Source: an uncultured Clostridia bacterium (GTDB lineage: Bacteria; Bacillota; Clostridia; Oscillospirales; Acutalibacteraceae). Taken from it: DNA of 34,291 bases. The notes below the pieces were generated by a model that was given only the letters and a program-made list of their open reading frames with translations, made no database searches and was not told the origin of the DNA. The position numbers and the translations under genes are program-made. The stretch is from positions 1-34,291 of the forward strand of contig CAMMAZ010000028.1 in NCBI GenBank assembly GCA_946493765.1, read 5' to 3'. This document shows, piece by piece, positions 1 through 7,492 of this stretch. Position 1 is the stretch's first letter, and the number at the start of each line of letters is the position of its first letter.

Positions 1-822
1 GCGCAGATCAATCCGCTTCGCTACAGAGGGTATTACTACGATACCGACACCGGGCACAACTTCCTCCAAAGCCGGTACTATGACCCGGAAACAGGCAAGT
101 TCATTAACGCCGATGATGTGTATGTTTTGCAACTTACTGTTCAGCAGGTTTTGGGCACAAATCTATTTATTTATTGCGATAATAATCCAGTTGTTCGTTT
201 AGATCCATCTGGTCATTGCTTTAAAACCAAAAATGGAGGTATTGCTCATGATAATTGGGAAATTCCAGAAAAATACGATAGAACAAAAGCTGTAGAATAT
301 GCACAAAAATGGTATAACAAAAGAAATGAAAGTTACTATAATTACTCGCAAGATTGTACAAATTTTGTGTCCCAATGTATGCGTGCAGGCGGAATATTTA
401 TGACTAAAAAATGGTACTCATTTAGAGGAACAAAAAAGTCGCTTAACTTTTTTGAAAAAATAAAAGCTCTACTAAAGCCGTGTTTAAAATATAACTGGGA
501 TGTAACTGAGGCTTGGCGTCTTGTGAACTCTCACTACCAATATTTTAAGAACCCTAGAAATGGGCAAATAAAAAATAATGTTGTTACAATAAAAAATAAA
601 AAAGATATTTCTAAATCAATTAAAAATAATGGTATAAAAAAGGGAGATATATTATACTTCTTTTCTAAAAATTCTAATAAACCGTATCATGTTGTTATTA
701 TAGTGAAAGTGGAGAAAGGAAAAATATATTATGCAGGTCATACCTCAGATAGAAAACAGCAAGATTTGTACTCTACGATGGGATCTGATACGGTGCGCAT
801 TATCCGAATGAGGAAGGGGTAA
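1..822 (+). CDS. RHS C-terminal tip A with Amidase_6-like toxin domain (5' end outside window)
   Basis: The frame is open from base 1 and begins in the conserved RHS core end ([15 protein letters not shown], then SRYYDPETG, then TNLFIYCDNNP). After the LDPSGH junction the sequence becomes AT-rich and encodes a variable domain. That domain carries the signature DCTNFVSQC followed by AGG, and later GDILYFF and YHVVIIVKV. This Cys, then His order fits the Amidase_6 (NlpC/P60-like) fold, so a role as a peptidoglycan or peptide amidase toxin delivered by the RHS shell is likely. The sequence immediately before the toxin (ADDVYVLQLTVQQVLG) deviates from the ADDPGLI version in the other copies. A candidate immunity gene starts 6 bases after the stop. 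Whether this tip is joined to a full RHS gene cannot be seen. Confidence 0.82.
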   Translation, partial: AQINPLRYRGYYYDTDTGHNFLQSRYYDPETGKFINADDVYVLQLTVQQVLGTNLFIYCDNNPVVRLDPSGHCFKTKNGGIAHDNWEIPEKYDRTKAVEYAQKWYNKRNESYYNYSQDCTNFVSQCMRAGGIFMTKKWYSFRGTKKSLNFFEKIKALLKPCLKYNWDVTEAWRLVNSHYQYFKNPRNGQIKNNVVTIKNKKDISKSIKNNGIKKGDILYFFSKNSNKPYHVVIIVKVEKGKIYYAGHTSDRKQQDLYSTMGSDTVRIIRMRKG

Positions 823-827
823 GAACA

Positions 828-1370
828 ATGAAAAAGAAAAGAAAAATTATTGTGATTTTAACAATCCTATTGTTAATAGCCGCAGGAACAGCATTAACTG
901 TGTTTTCCATGCTGCCGGCCCGACAATTTGTTTTGGTGCAAGACGATGGCGTGTATTTTAATATGACGGAAAATCAGCTTGAAAAGATAAAGGGAACACC
1001 GGCAGAAATTGACCAAAACGAAGCTGTTTCTTCAAAAAAATGCTATAGATATAAAGAGCAAATTTCGGGCTATGAAGCGAGTGTTGAGTACTGGTTTGCG
1101 AAAGATTTGTTCAGGGAAAAACTTTTTGAAGTATCGCTTCTGATTCCAAATATAAGTTATGAAAATGCATATGAACTTGTAACTTTGTTTTCTGAAAGAA
1201 TGATAAATGAATATTCTGGTTATGAAGATTTTTATGAAACCGAGCTGCAGCTCCAATCCAATACTTTCATTTCCAAAAAGTTTGGAACGGACAACGGCGC
1301 AGCGGGAATATCTTGTGAGATAAAATATGAAAATCAAGTGTTTTCCATTCAAGCAGTAAATCAGCAATAA
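828..1370 (+). CDS. Putative immunity protein for tip A, membrane-anchored
   Basis: A 180-residue protein with a Lys-rich N-terminus (MKKKRKIIV) and one hydrophobic segment (about residues 6-28), then a soluble domain expected to face outside the membrane. I do not recognise the family. It starts 6 bases after the Amidase_6-type toxin and is as AT-rich as that toxin, unlike the RHS core. Polymorphic toxin genes are normally followed directly by their immunity gene, so that role is inferred from position. A membrane-anchored external domain would suit protection against an enzyme that acts on the cell wall. Confidence 0.7.
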   Translation: MKKKRKIIVILTILLLIAAGTALTVFSMLPARQFVLVQDDGVYFNMTENQLEKIKGTPAEIDQNEAVSSKKCYRYKEQISGYEASVEYWFAKDLFREKLFEVSLLIPNISYENAYELVTLFSERMINEYSGYEDFYETELQLQSNTFISKKFGTDNGAAGISCEIKYENQVFSIQAVNQQ

Positions 1371-1443
1371 CATGCATATAATCGGGGGGCGGTTCTGTAA
1401 TTGGAACGTGAAAGAAGAGTGGTATAGCTGTGTTGAGGAGGAT

Positions 1444-1553
1444 GTTTGCGACTACCGCCAGGGGGCGGAAACAGGGAGCAATAAGGCGCGGCGGAAACAG
1501 GGAGCCTTGTCACGCATGACCATGCGAGACAAGGCGACCTTGTTCCAAACAGG
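1444..1553 (+). repeat. Hairpin-forming insertion element in RHS core, copy 1
   Basis: First of three near-identical stretches, the others at 3377-3484 and 6528-6635. It begins GTTTGCGAC, contains two variants of GGCGGAAACAGGGAGC in direct orientation, and ends in a long imperfect inverted repeat. Here the inner stem is CCTTGTC/GACAAGG enclosing GCATG/CATGC. The element interrupts the RHS reading frame. It lacks any protein-coding sense in this copy. Confidence 0.8.
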
Positions 1554-1585
1554 GCAACCTTTATCGGTGACCGACGGATTTCGAC

Positions 1586-2416
1586 GTGTCCGGCAATGCG
1601 TCGCACATCGCCAACCGCAATCCCCTGCGCTACAGAGGGTATTACTACGATACCGACACCGGGCACAACTTCCTCCAAAGCCGGTACTATGATCCTGAAA
1701 CGGGCAGGTTTATCAACGCCGACGATCCGGGGTTGATTGAGTCTCTCTCCCAGTCCTCCCCCATGGGCGCGAATCTGTTTGTGTATTGTGAAAACAATCC
1801 GGTGATGTATAAGGATGAAAGCGGTTCATGGACTGACTTAGGGTCTGCGCTTCTAAAATTTGCTGCCTCGAAGACAAAAAAACTTCTCGCTTTTTATAAT
1901 TATTGCTATAATAAATCTCGTGATATAACCAGCGGATATATCAATGGGCAAGGAAAAGGGAAAGTATCAAAATTAAGATTCGGACTATTTAAAATGGGGT
2001 ATAACGGATGTGAAATTATTTCTGTATATAATGCTTTAAAATTAACAAAAAGAAAAGCTTCCATTGCAGACATTGCTTTTGAGTTCGAATTAAACGGCGC
2101 ATCTATGGCTCTTGGTGCGTTTGGATCTGATCCCAATTTGATTGGCAAGTATTTGTCTGCCCATAAAATTCGTTATGAAAAAACAAAAGATGCAAAAAAA
2201 GCAAATCGATACATTTCAAACGGACGAGTTTTAATTCCTTCTTTCTGGACATCTAAAAAACTGTTTAGCAGTATTCATACTGTGGCCATTAAATGTGTTG
2301 GCCGAAAACTGGTCGTTTATAATAGATATAACAATAGACAAAAAACATATACCTATAGTAGTCTAGCAAAGGTCTTCTCCGGTGGCAGATTTATCATTTG
2401 CTATTGGGTGAAATAG
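1586..2416 (+). CDS. RHS C-terminal tip B with C39-like cysteine peptidase toxin domain
   Basis: An orphan RHS tip. Residues 1-75 are the core end ([42 protein letters not shown]). The variable domain holds YNGCEIISVYNALK (candidate nucleophile Cys), the helix following it, HTVAIKCVGRKLVVYNRYNN (candidate His and Asn/Asp), and the end GGRFIICYWVK. This arrangement matches C39/papain-like peptidases found as toxin domains. The listed start is a GTG inside the core, where homology to other RHS copies already runs, so it is probably not a true start; the segment is best read as a displaced tip without its own signal. Just upstream the core is shifted out of frame by a small deletion (DVSGNASH compared with GSGNDVSGNAGH in tip D). 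Confidence 0.78.
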   Translation: MSGNASHIANRNPLRYRGYYYDTDTGHNFLQSRYYDPETGRFINADDPGLIESLSQSSPMGANLFVYCENNPVMYKDESGSWTDLGSALLKFAASKTKKLLAFYNYCYNKSRDITSGYINGQGKGKVSKLRFGLFKMGYNGCEIISVYNALKLTKRKASIADIAFEFELNGASMALGAFGSDPNLIGKYLSAHKIRYEKTKDAKKANRYISNGRVLIPSFWTSKKLFSSIHTVAIKCVGRKLVVYNRYNNRQKTYTYSSLAKVFSGGRFIICYWVK

Positions 2417-2433
2417 AGAAAGGTTGATGAATC

Positions 2434-2991
2434 ATGCTTTCTTTTAAGAAATTTTTCTGTATGCTTTGGATGCCTGTTTTATTACTTTTCCTTCCTGGTT
2501 GTGTCAATCCATTTGTCCCTCTTTCTCCACTCGCCTATGACCCCTCCTTTTGGCAAGGCACCACTGATGGGCCAAATATCTGGTTTGAAGTCAATGAAAA
2601 AAAGTATCTTGAGCCTTATCTGTGCAATGCTTACGGCCAAATAGACTGGAATGGATCTATTTATGAGTTTGTTGTAGTTGGTAATATGCGCCAAGAAGAG
2701 GGCGTATATTTTCAAGACGCATATGCAGATGAGGAAGAACTTTTTGATGAAATAACACTGTTTGGTGGAGAAGGCCATTGGAAAAACGGCCAGTACGAAC
2801 TTATTTTGTATAGCGAGTATCGTTCGTTTTTTGATAATAAATATAAGAAACTTATTTTTGAAAAAGTGAATATACCTGAAGATCAAATTCCTACCACAGG
2901 CAGCTCGCCCTCTTCCCTGATAAATACAATATTTTCAACTGATCGTAAGACGACACAGGTAGCATACCGCAGGAACGATTCTATTTGTTAG
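2434..2991 (+). CDS. Lipoprotein, putative immunity protein for tip B
   Basis: Starts 17 bases after tip B. The N-terminus is a lipoprotein signal with lipobox LPGC. The mature part contains NIWFEVNEKKYL and CNAYGQ, which recur in the protein at 6932-7366 (DIWFEISEIKYL, CNAYGQ). That paralogue follows a tip with the same C-terminal end as tip B, so the two are a matched family of immunity lipoproteins by position. The last 35 or so residues (from about PTTGSS) have no counterpart in the paralogue and may be extra sequence read from the cassette junction. Anchoring on the outer face suggests the toxin is met outside the cytoplasm; that is inference. Confidence 0.72.
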   Translation: MLSFKKFFCMLWMPVLLLFLPGCVNPFVPLSPLAYDPSFWQGTTDGPNIWFEVNEKKYLEPYLCNAYGQIDWNGSIYEFVVVGNMRQEEGVYFQDAYADEEELFDEITLFGGEGHWKNGQYELILYSEYRSFFDNKYKKLIFEKVNIPEDQIPTTGSSPSSLINTIFSTDRKTTQVAYRRNDSIC

Positions 2992-3004
2992 TACAAACAA
3001 AAAC

Positions 3005-3451
3005 ACCTGCCTCGCGGATGGCAATCCGACAAGCTACCGCGGAGCGACCCTTTCCTGGCAGAACGGGCGGGAGCTGAAAAGCTATGTCAAAGACGGCGCG
3101 ACGTCGCAGTATGTTTATAATGCGAATGGGCTTCGCACCAAAAAGACAACGGCTGCCACGCAATATGTCTATACCTGGGCGAACGGACAGCTCACCCACC
3201 AGGCATGGGGAGATAACGACCTGCATTTTTATTATGACGCACAAGGGTCCGTTATCGGCTTTGCCTATAACGGCGAGATATACACCTATGTGAAGAATTT
3301 GCAGGGAGACGTCACCGGAATCCTTGACAGCGCCGGCACAGTTGTGGCAAACTATACTTATGATGTATGGGGGGACGTTTGCGACCGCCGCCGGGGGCGG
3401 AAACAGGGAGCAATAAGGAGTGGCAGGAACAGGGAGCCTTGCGACGCATGA
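3005..3451 (+). pseudogene. RHS core fragment upstream of tip C
   Basis: In one frame this reads as RHS core: DGNPTSYRGATLSWQNGREL, SYVKDG, YVYNANGLRTKK, DLHFYYDAQGS, YVKNLQGDVTGI, then VANYTYDVWGDV. There is no start codon or ribosome site, and the sequence arises abruptly at a cassette junction after the tip B immunity gene. At GDV it runs into the hairpin element and ends at a stop in the next few codons, while tip C continues in another frame. It is a non-functional upstream piece that came with tip C. Confidence 0.8.
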
Positions 3452-3484
3452 CCATGCGAGACAAGGCGACCTTGTTCCAACAGG
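3377..3484 (+). repeat. Hairpin-forming insertion element in RHS core, copy 2
   Basis: The element sits between the RHS codons for YDVWGDV and for [13 protein letters not shown]. The inverted repeat spans 3426-3478: GGAACA pairs with TGTTCC, GCCTTG with CAAGGC and CGCATG with CATGCG, with small internal bulges. A short CCGCC/GGCGG hairpin lies near its left end. Length is about 108 bp, which is a multiple of three, yet the frame is shifted and stopped, so additional bases are involved at the join. Confidence 0.8.
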
Positions 3485-4283
3485 ACAGGTACTTTCCGCG
3501 TCCGGTTCCATGGCGCAGATCAATCCGCTTCGCTACAGAGGGTATTACTACGATACCGACACCGGGCTTTATTATCTCCAAAGCCGGTACTATGACCCGC
3601 AGATTGGGAGATTTATCAACGCCGATGATCCGGGACTTATTGCATCCCTTTCCCAGTCCACTGTCATGGGCACAAATTTATTTGTGTATTGTGATAATAA
3701 TCCTGTGATGTACAGCGATCCTACAGGACATATTAGCCCAGCCAATATTATTGGTGCTATTATCGGGGTGGTAGGTGGCGCCATTATTGGAAAATTAATT
3801 GTTAACCATTTTAATTTAAAAGGTTGGAAAAAATGGGTAGTCTTGGGAGGAGCTTCTCTTTTGCTAGGTGTCCTCGGCTGGTTTTCTGGTCCGACTCTTT
3901 TAAAATTAATTAGATCATTAGTGACTAAAATGATCGAAAGCGGAAAATTATTCATTGGAAGAATTTCAGTAAATGTATTAAAAGCTCTAAAATCAAGTAA
4001 ATGGATTATTAACCAAGCTGAAAAATATATTTTGAAAAGAATTCCAAAATTAAAACTAACAAAGACCGTAGCTAAAAACTTAAAAACACGACCATATATC
4101 AAATCATATAATACGATAAAAAATATTATCCAATCTGCAACCCCAAAATTTGATAAATCATTAAAATTCGGATTGAAATGGGTGGCAAAAGGTTCCTTTA
4201 ATGGAAAAAAAGGCGTATATGAGTTAGTTATTGATATTACAAAAATGACAATTGTTCATTTTCTATTCAAAGGAGGAAAATAA
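3420..4283 (+). CDS. RHS C-terminal tip C with unrecognised toxin domain
   Basis: The RHS core end (INPLRYRG to NPVMYSDPTGH, about residues 33-100) is followed by a glycine-rich hydrophobic stretch (about 104-160: IIGAIIGVVGGAIIGK, then LGGASLLLGVLGWF). A Lys-rich basic region of about 125 residues ends YELVIDITKMTIVHFLF. The hydrophobic stretch is the kind of pretoxin or translocation segment common in RHS tips, also seen in tip D. The final basic domain may be a nuclease-type toxin by charge, but I see no named catalytic motif. The GTG at 3420 lies inside the hairpin element and is probably not used. An immunity candidate starts 3 bases downstream. Confidence 0.7.
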   Translation: MAGTGSLATHDHARQGDLVPTGQVLSASGSMAQINPLRYRGYYYDTDTGLYYLQSRYYDPQIGRFINADDPGLIASLSQSTVMGTNLFVYCDNNPVMYSDPTGHISPANIIGAIIGVVGGAIIGKLIVNHFNLKGWKKWVVLGGASLLLGVLGWFSGPTLLKLIRSLVTKMIESGKLFIGRISVNVLKALKSSKWIINQAEKYILKRIPKLKLTKTVAKNLKTRPYIKSYNTIKNIIQSATPKFDKSLKFGLKWVAKGSFNGKKGVYELVIDITKMTIVHFLFKGGK

Positions 4284-4286
4284 CAT

Positions 4287-4763
4287 ATGCTTTACGAGGT
4301 TCGTAAAACAAAAGTTCCGTATAACAATGTCGTTTCCTACATTCCAGGCGAGGGATTATTTTCAAATTGTGAGAATGAATATTCTATATTAATTGGAATG
4401 GATTATGTGGCGCTTGATATTAAACTTCCTACAAATCAAATTATTGGAGTTAGTGGATTTACGTCTAAAAATAATTGGATTAAAAAGAATTTACCACTTC
4501 CCACACCAATTATCCCTGGTGAAATTTTTATAGTAGGAGCGAAAAAGTTTCAATCTGGTACAGGAGAAGAAATGGAAAAAACGCTTTCATTGTGTTTTTA
4601 TGATAGTAAAAATCAAGTTTTATGCTTTTCATCTTCTGAATTACAAAATGAAAATAATTTAAAAAGACAACATATATTAGTTTGTAAAAATGTTATTTTT
4701 TCAATTTTAAATGACCAGATTTGCCAAATATGGATAAATTTAAAAACTTCTAATACAAAGTAA
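4287..4763 (+). CDS. Putative immunity protein for tip C
   Basis: A 158-residue protein without signal peptide or membrane segment, so likely cytoplasmic. It starts 3 bases after tip C and uses the ribosome site AAAGGAGG inside the end of the toxin gene. The AT-rich codon use matches the toxin part of tip C. No family recognised. A soluble cytoplasmic partner would fit a toxin acting on nucleic acid or another cytoplasmic target. Confidence 0.7.
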   Translation: MLYEVRKTKVPYNNVVSYIPGEGLFSNCENEYSILIGMDYVALDIKLPTNQIIGVSGFTSKNNWIKKNLPLPTPIIPGEIFIVGAKKFQSGTGEEMEKTLSLCFYDSKNQVLCFSSSELQNENNLKRQHILVCKNVIFSILNDQICQIWINLKTSNTK

Positions 4764-4799
4764 TATTAAGAACATTTCTATTTATTAGAACAAATAGAA

Positions 4800-4831
4800 A
4801 ATGCCCTGCGGAGGTTACTCCGCAGGGCATT
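4800..4831. terminator. Strong stem-loop at cassette C/D junction, possible terminator
   Basis: A perfect 13-bp stem (4800-4812 with 4819-4831, core GCCCTGCGGA) around a 6-base loop. On the plus strand no run of T follows, so classical termination of the immunity C transcript is uncertain. On the minus strand the stem is followed by TTTTCTATTTG. The same CCTGC/GCAGG theme recurs at other cassette junctions. Confidence 0.5.
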
Positions 4832-4859
4832 CGGACAAGCAACCAGTCGTCCGCTGACC

Positions 4860-5665
4860 ATGACCGACGGCAGCGGGAATGATGTTTCCGGCAACGCCGG
4901 TCACATCGCCAACCGCAATCCCCTGCGCTACAGAGGGTATTACTACGATACCGACACCGGGCTTTACTATCTCCAAAGCCGGTACTATGATCCGGAAACA
5001 GGCAGATTTATCAATGCCGATGATCCGGGATTGATCCAGTCTCTCTCCCAGTCCACTGTCATGGGCACAAATTTATTTGTGTATTGTGATAGTAACCCGG
5101 TAGGATATAGTGATCCTGATGGAAAAATAGGGATTTTAACTATAATAATGGTAGCTGCTATTGGTGCATTATTAGGTGGTGCAGCAGGTTATGGATTAGC
5201 ACGTATATTAAAAGTCCCGAAAGGAAAACGATGGAAATACGTCTTAGGAGGGGCTGTTATTGGTGGCATTATCGGAGGATGTATAGGTTATGCTGTAGGA
5301 GTTGCGGGAAGCAGCGGTATCGTTTTATGGTCTGGTGGCGGAATGAAAGGTGCAGGATCATTTGCAGCAAAATTTGCAGCTAAAAATGGATTAAAAACTC
5401 TAGAAATGACTACTAAAGGAAAATTCCTTTCCCAAATGAATAAAACCGTTATTCGAATACTGGGAAAAATAAAGGATATAAGTTTATGAAACCATTTTGG
5501 AATGCTGCTTCAAGACAATTTGTAAAATCAGCTGCTGGTAAGCAAAAATATGTTCATGTATTTATTAGTGCATCTCAATTCAGTGAAGCTAGTGTTTTTG
5601 CTAAAATCGAATATGATATAGTTAGGAAATTAGGATTAAAAATTATTTGGCATTTTACTAAGTAA
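4860..5665 (+). pseudogene. RHS C-terminal tip D, ADP-ribosyl cyclase-like toxin, frameshifted
   Basis: The core end ([15 protein letters not shown] to NPVGYSDPDG) is followed by a glycine-rich hydrophobic segment (about residues 93-150) and a toxin domain. The domain has VLWSGG (W157) and TLEMTTKG (E182) in the first frame, which stops at 5489. In the +2 frame (5444-5665) the same domain continues with PFWNAASRQF (Trp at 5498), VHVFISAS and FAKIEYD (Glu at 5609). This Trp-Glu-Trp-Glu order matches the CD38/ADP-ribosyl cyclase family (W125, E146, W189, E226 in human CD38). The break is explained by one missing A in the A-run at 5442-5445. If intact, the toxin would consume NAD. A short peptide from 5486 could be made on its own but would lack half the site. 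Confidence 0.75.
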
Positions 5666-5680
5666 TGTGGGAGGCATTAA

Positions 5681-6136
5681 ATGGAATACTTGTTTTATGT
5701 TTTTGACGAACATACTGATTATGTTGAAGAGTTAAAATCCATAGGAATGAAAAACATCTCTTCAGATGATACTCTTTTCACATATCACAATTTAAAATAT
5801 CAACTTTTAGGCAGAAATGACTGTTATTCCGGATGGGAATATAATATAAAACAAATTTGTAGTTATTCATTTTCGGATTGGCTAGATAGACTTTGGATGA
5901 CAAAAATGTACGATGAAATAGTTGGCATATGTGGATATTTATTAAAACAGAACTATGTCCTGTTTACAGATAGATTATGGAACAAATACTTAATGAACAC
6001 ACATAATAAAAAAATACGAAAAATAGCAAAAATAATACGAAAAGAGATTGCTGTCCGATCATATGAGGTCAGTCAAATGAGCAAATTACTTTCTGTCTGT
6101 GATAAAATATTAGGTGTTAAAAGGCAATTACTATAA
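5681..6136 (+). CDS. Putative immunity protein for tip D
   Basis: A 151-residue protein with no signal peptide, preceded by ribosome site GGGAGG and starting 15 bases after the end of the frameshifted tip D. It has an acidic N-terminal half and a basic C-terminal half (IRKIAKIIRKE). I recognise no family. By position it would be the antidote to the ADP-ribosyl cyclase-like domain, acting in the cytoplasm. The gene is intact although its toxin is not. Confidence 0.68.
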   Translation: MEYLFYVFDEHTDYVEELKSIGMKNISSDDTLFTYHNLKYQLLGRNDCYSGWEYNIKQICSYSFSDWLDRLWMTKMYDEIVGICGYLLKQNYVLFTDRLWNKYLMNTHNKKIRKIAKIIRKEIAVRSYEVSQMSKLLSVCDKILGVKRQLL

Positions 6137-6173
6137 ATAACACGGGAAATCTCTCTGTATATTGCTTATCAAA

Positions 6174-6602
6174 AATCCGACAAGCTACCGTGGGGCGACC
6201 CTTTCCTGGCAGAACGGGCGGGAGCTATCTAGCTATGTCAAAGACGGCGTGACGTCGCAGTATGTTTACAATGCGAACGGGCTTCGCACCAAAAAGACAA
6301 CGGCAGACACGCAATATACCTATACCTGGACGGACGGACAATTGACCCATCAGGCATGGGGTGCAAACGACCTGCATTTTTATTATGACGCGCAAGGGTC
6401 CGCCACCGGCTTTGCCTATAACGGCGCGATATATACCTATGTGAAGAATCTGCAGGGAGACATCACCGGCATTATCGACAGCACCGGCACAGTTGTGGCA
6501 AACTATACTTATGATGTATGGGGGGACGTTTGCGACCGCCGCCGGGGGCGGAAACAGGGAGCAATAAGGAGTGGCAGGAACAGGGAGCCTTGCGACGCAT
6601 GA
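6174..6602 (+). pseudogene. RHS core fragment upstream of tip E
   Basis: Equivalent to the fragment at 3005-3451: NPTSYRGATLSWQNGREL, YVYNANGLRTKK, DLHFYYDAQGSATGF, NLQGDITGI and YDVWGDV, then a stop shortly after entering the hairpin element. It arises abruptly at AATCCGACAAGC, the same junction bases used before the fragment at 3005. There is no start signal. The next RHS part (6640 onward) lies in another frame. Confidence 0.8.
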
Positions 6603-6635
6603 CCATTAAAGACAAGGCGACCTTGTTCCAACAGG
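6528..6635 (+). repeat. Hairpin-forming insertion element in RHS core, copy 3
   Basis: Nearly identical to the copy at 3377-3484 and in the same place relative to the RHS frame. The inner arm differs: ACCATTAAAGACAAGG replaces ACCATGCGAGACAAGG, so the inner CGCATG/CATGCG stem is lost while the outer GGAACA/TGTTCC and GCCTTG/CAAGGC stems remain. Confidence 0.8.
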
Positions 6636-6639
6636 ACAG

Positions 6640-6915
6640 GTGCTTTCCGCGACCGGTTCCATGGCGCAGATCAATCCGCTTCGCTACCGCGGGTATTACT
6701 ATGATACCGACACCGGGCTTTATTATCTCCAAAGCCGGTACTATGATCCGGAGATCGGGAGATTCATCAACGCCGATGATCCGGGGTTGATCATCTCTCT
6801 TTCCCAATCCTCGCCTATGGGCACAAATTTATTTGTGTATTTCAACAGCAATCCGGTGATGTATTCTGATATATTTTCAAAAGGTCGATTTATCGTTTGT
6901 TATTTTATCAAATAA
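6640..6915 (+). pseudogene. RHS C-terminal tip E, toxin domain deleted
   Basis: Encodes the core end ([17 protein letters not shown] to [10 protein letters not shown]) and then jumps directly to [13 protein letters not shown] and a stop. The last residues match the very end of tip B (FSGGRFIICYWVK), so a tip of the same C39-like type was present and about 150 residues, including the Cys and His motifs, were removed. The deletion is in frame. The adjacent gene is a paralogue of the tip B immunity lipoprotein, which supports this reading. Confidence 0.82.
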
Positions 6916-6931
6916 AAAGGAGAATCTTGAT

Positions 6932-7366
6932 ATGAGAAAAATAAAAAAATTTTTCATTTTCCTTATGATATGTATGATTCCCGTTTTAACTGTAAGTTGC
7001 AAAAATCCTTTCATACATATGCCTGATGAATACGAAGAAACGGTATGGACCAGCACTGAGCCTGATATTTGGTTTGAAATCAGTGAAATAAAATATTTAT
7101 ATAGTTATCAATGCAACGCATATGGTCAAGCGAATGTTAACGATGACACTTATGAATTTATCGTTGACTTTGATGTTAATCAAACAACGACCTATTTTTG
7201 TGATACAAATGCAACAGAAGACGAGATTTTCGACGAAACGGTTCTTCTCAGCGGTGAAGGAACACTGAAGGGCAATCGATTTGAACTCAAAATAGACAAA
7301 AGCAGCGATAAATTGTTTAACGGCGCATATGACACCATTATTTTTGAGGGGAAAGAAAGTGAGTAG
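6932..7366 (+). CDS. Lipoprotein, orphaned immunity protein of tip E
   Basis: A 144-residue protein with a lipoprotein signal (lipobox TVSC) and ribosome site AAAAGGAG. It shares DIWFEI, EIKYL, CNAYGQ, an acidic DE.FDE segment and GEG with the lipoprotein at 2434-2991. It follows tip E, whose catalytic domain is gone, so it is an immunity gene kept without its toxin. Sequence divergence from the tip B partner suggests it protected against a different variant of the same toxin class. Confidence 0.72.
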   Translation: MRKIKKFFIFLMICMIPVLTVSCKNPFIHMPDEYEETVWTSTEPDIWFEISEIKYLYSYQCNAYGQANVNDDTYEFIVDFDVNQTTTYFCDTNATEDEIFDETVLLSGEGTLKGNRFELKIDKSSDKLFNGAYDTIIFEGKESE

Positions 7367-7379
7367 AACAAAAAACTGC

Positions 7380-7470
7380 TTCTACAGACAAAAACACCTG
7401 CCCCGCGGGTAAACAATCTGCGGGGGTAATCCGACAAGCCGTCGCGGATATATAGCAAAGTCTGCGGCAG
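7380..7470. repeat. Cassette junction motif
   Basis: Contains ACAAAAACACCTGCC, a CCCCGC/GCGGGG stem pair, AATCCGACAAGC and GCGGATATATAGCAAAGTCTG. Parts recur at 2993-3040 (ACAAAAACACCTGCC, AATCCGACAAGC), 14596-14630 (CCTGCCCTGCGGGGCAATCCGG) and 15488-15520 (ATATAGCAAGTCTGCGGC). It marks the seam between one toxin-immunity unit and the next. Confidence 0.55.
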
Positions 7471-7492
7471 ATCAAAAAAGGCGGTATATCTA

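Noticed and set aside
1361-3581. Minus-strand frames crossing the RHS core and hairpin elements
   Set aside because: The same antisense peptide appears at each core copy because the core is repeated. It has no ribosome site and crosses gene boundaries.
5486-5665. Independent small gene starting at ATG 5486
   Set aside because: It carries the second half of the cyclase-like domain, its upstream frame is open back to 5444, and it has no ribosome site. A frameshifted continuation of tip D explains it better.
1444-6635. CRISPR array
   Set aside because: The three hairpin elements are 2-3 kb apart with genes between, and no short regularly spaced repeats or cas genes are present.
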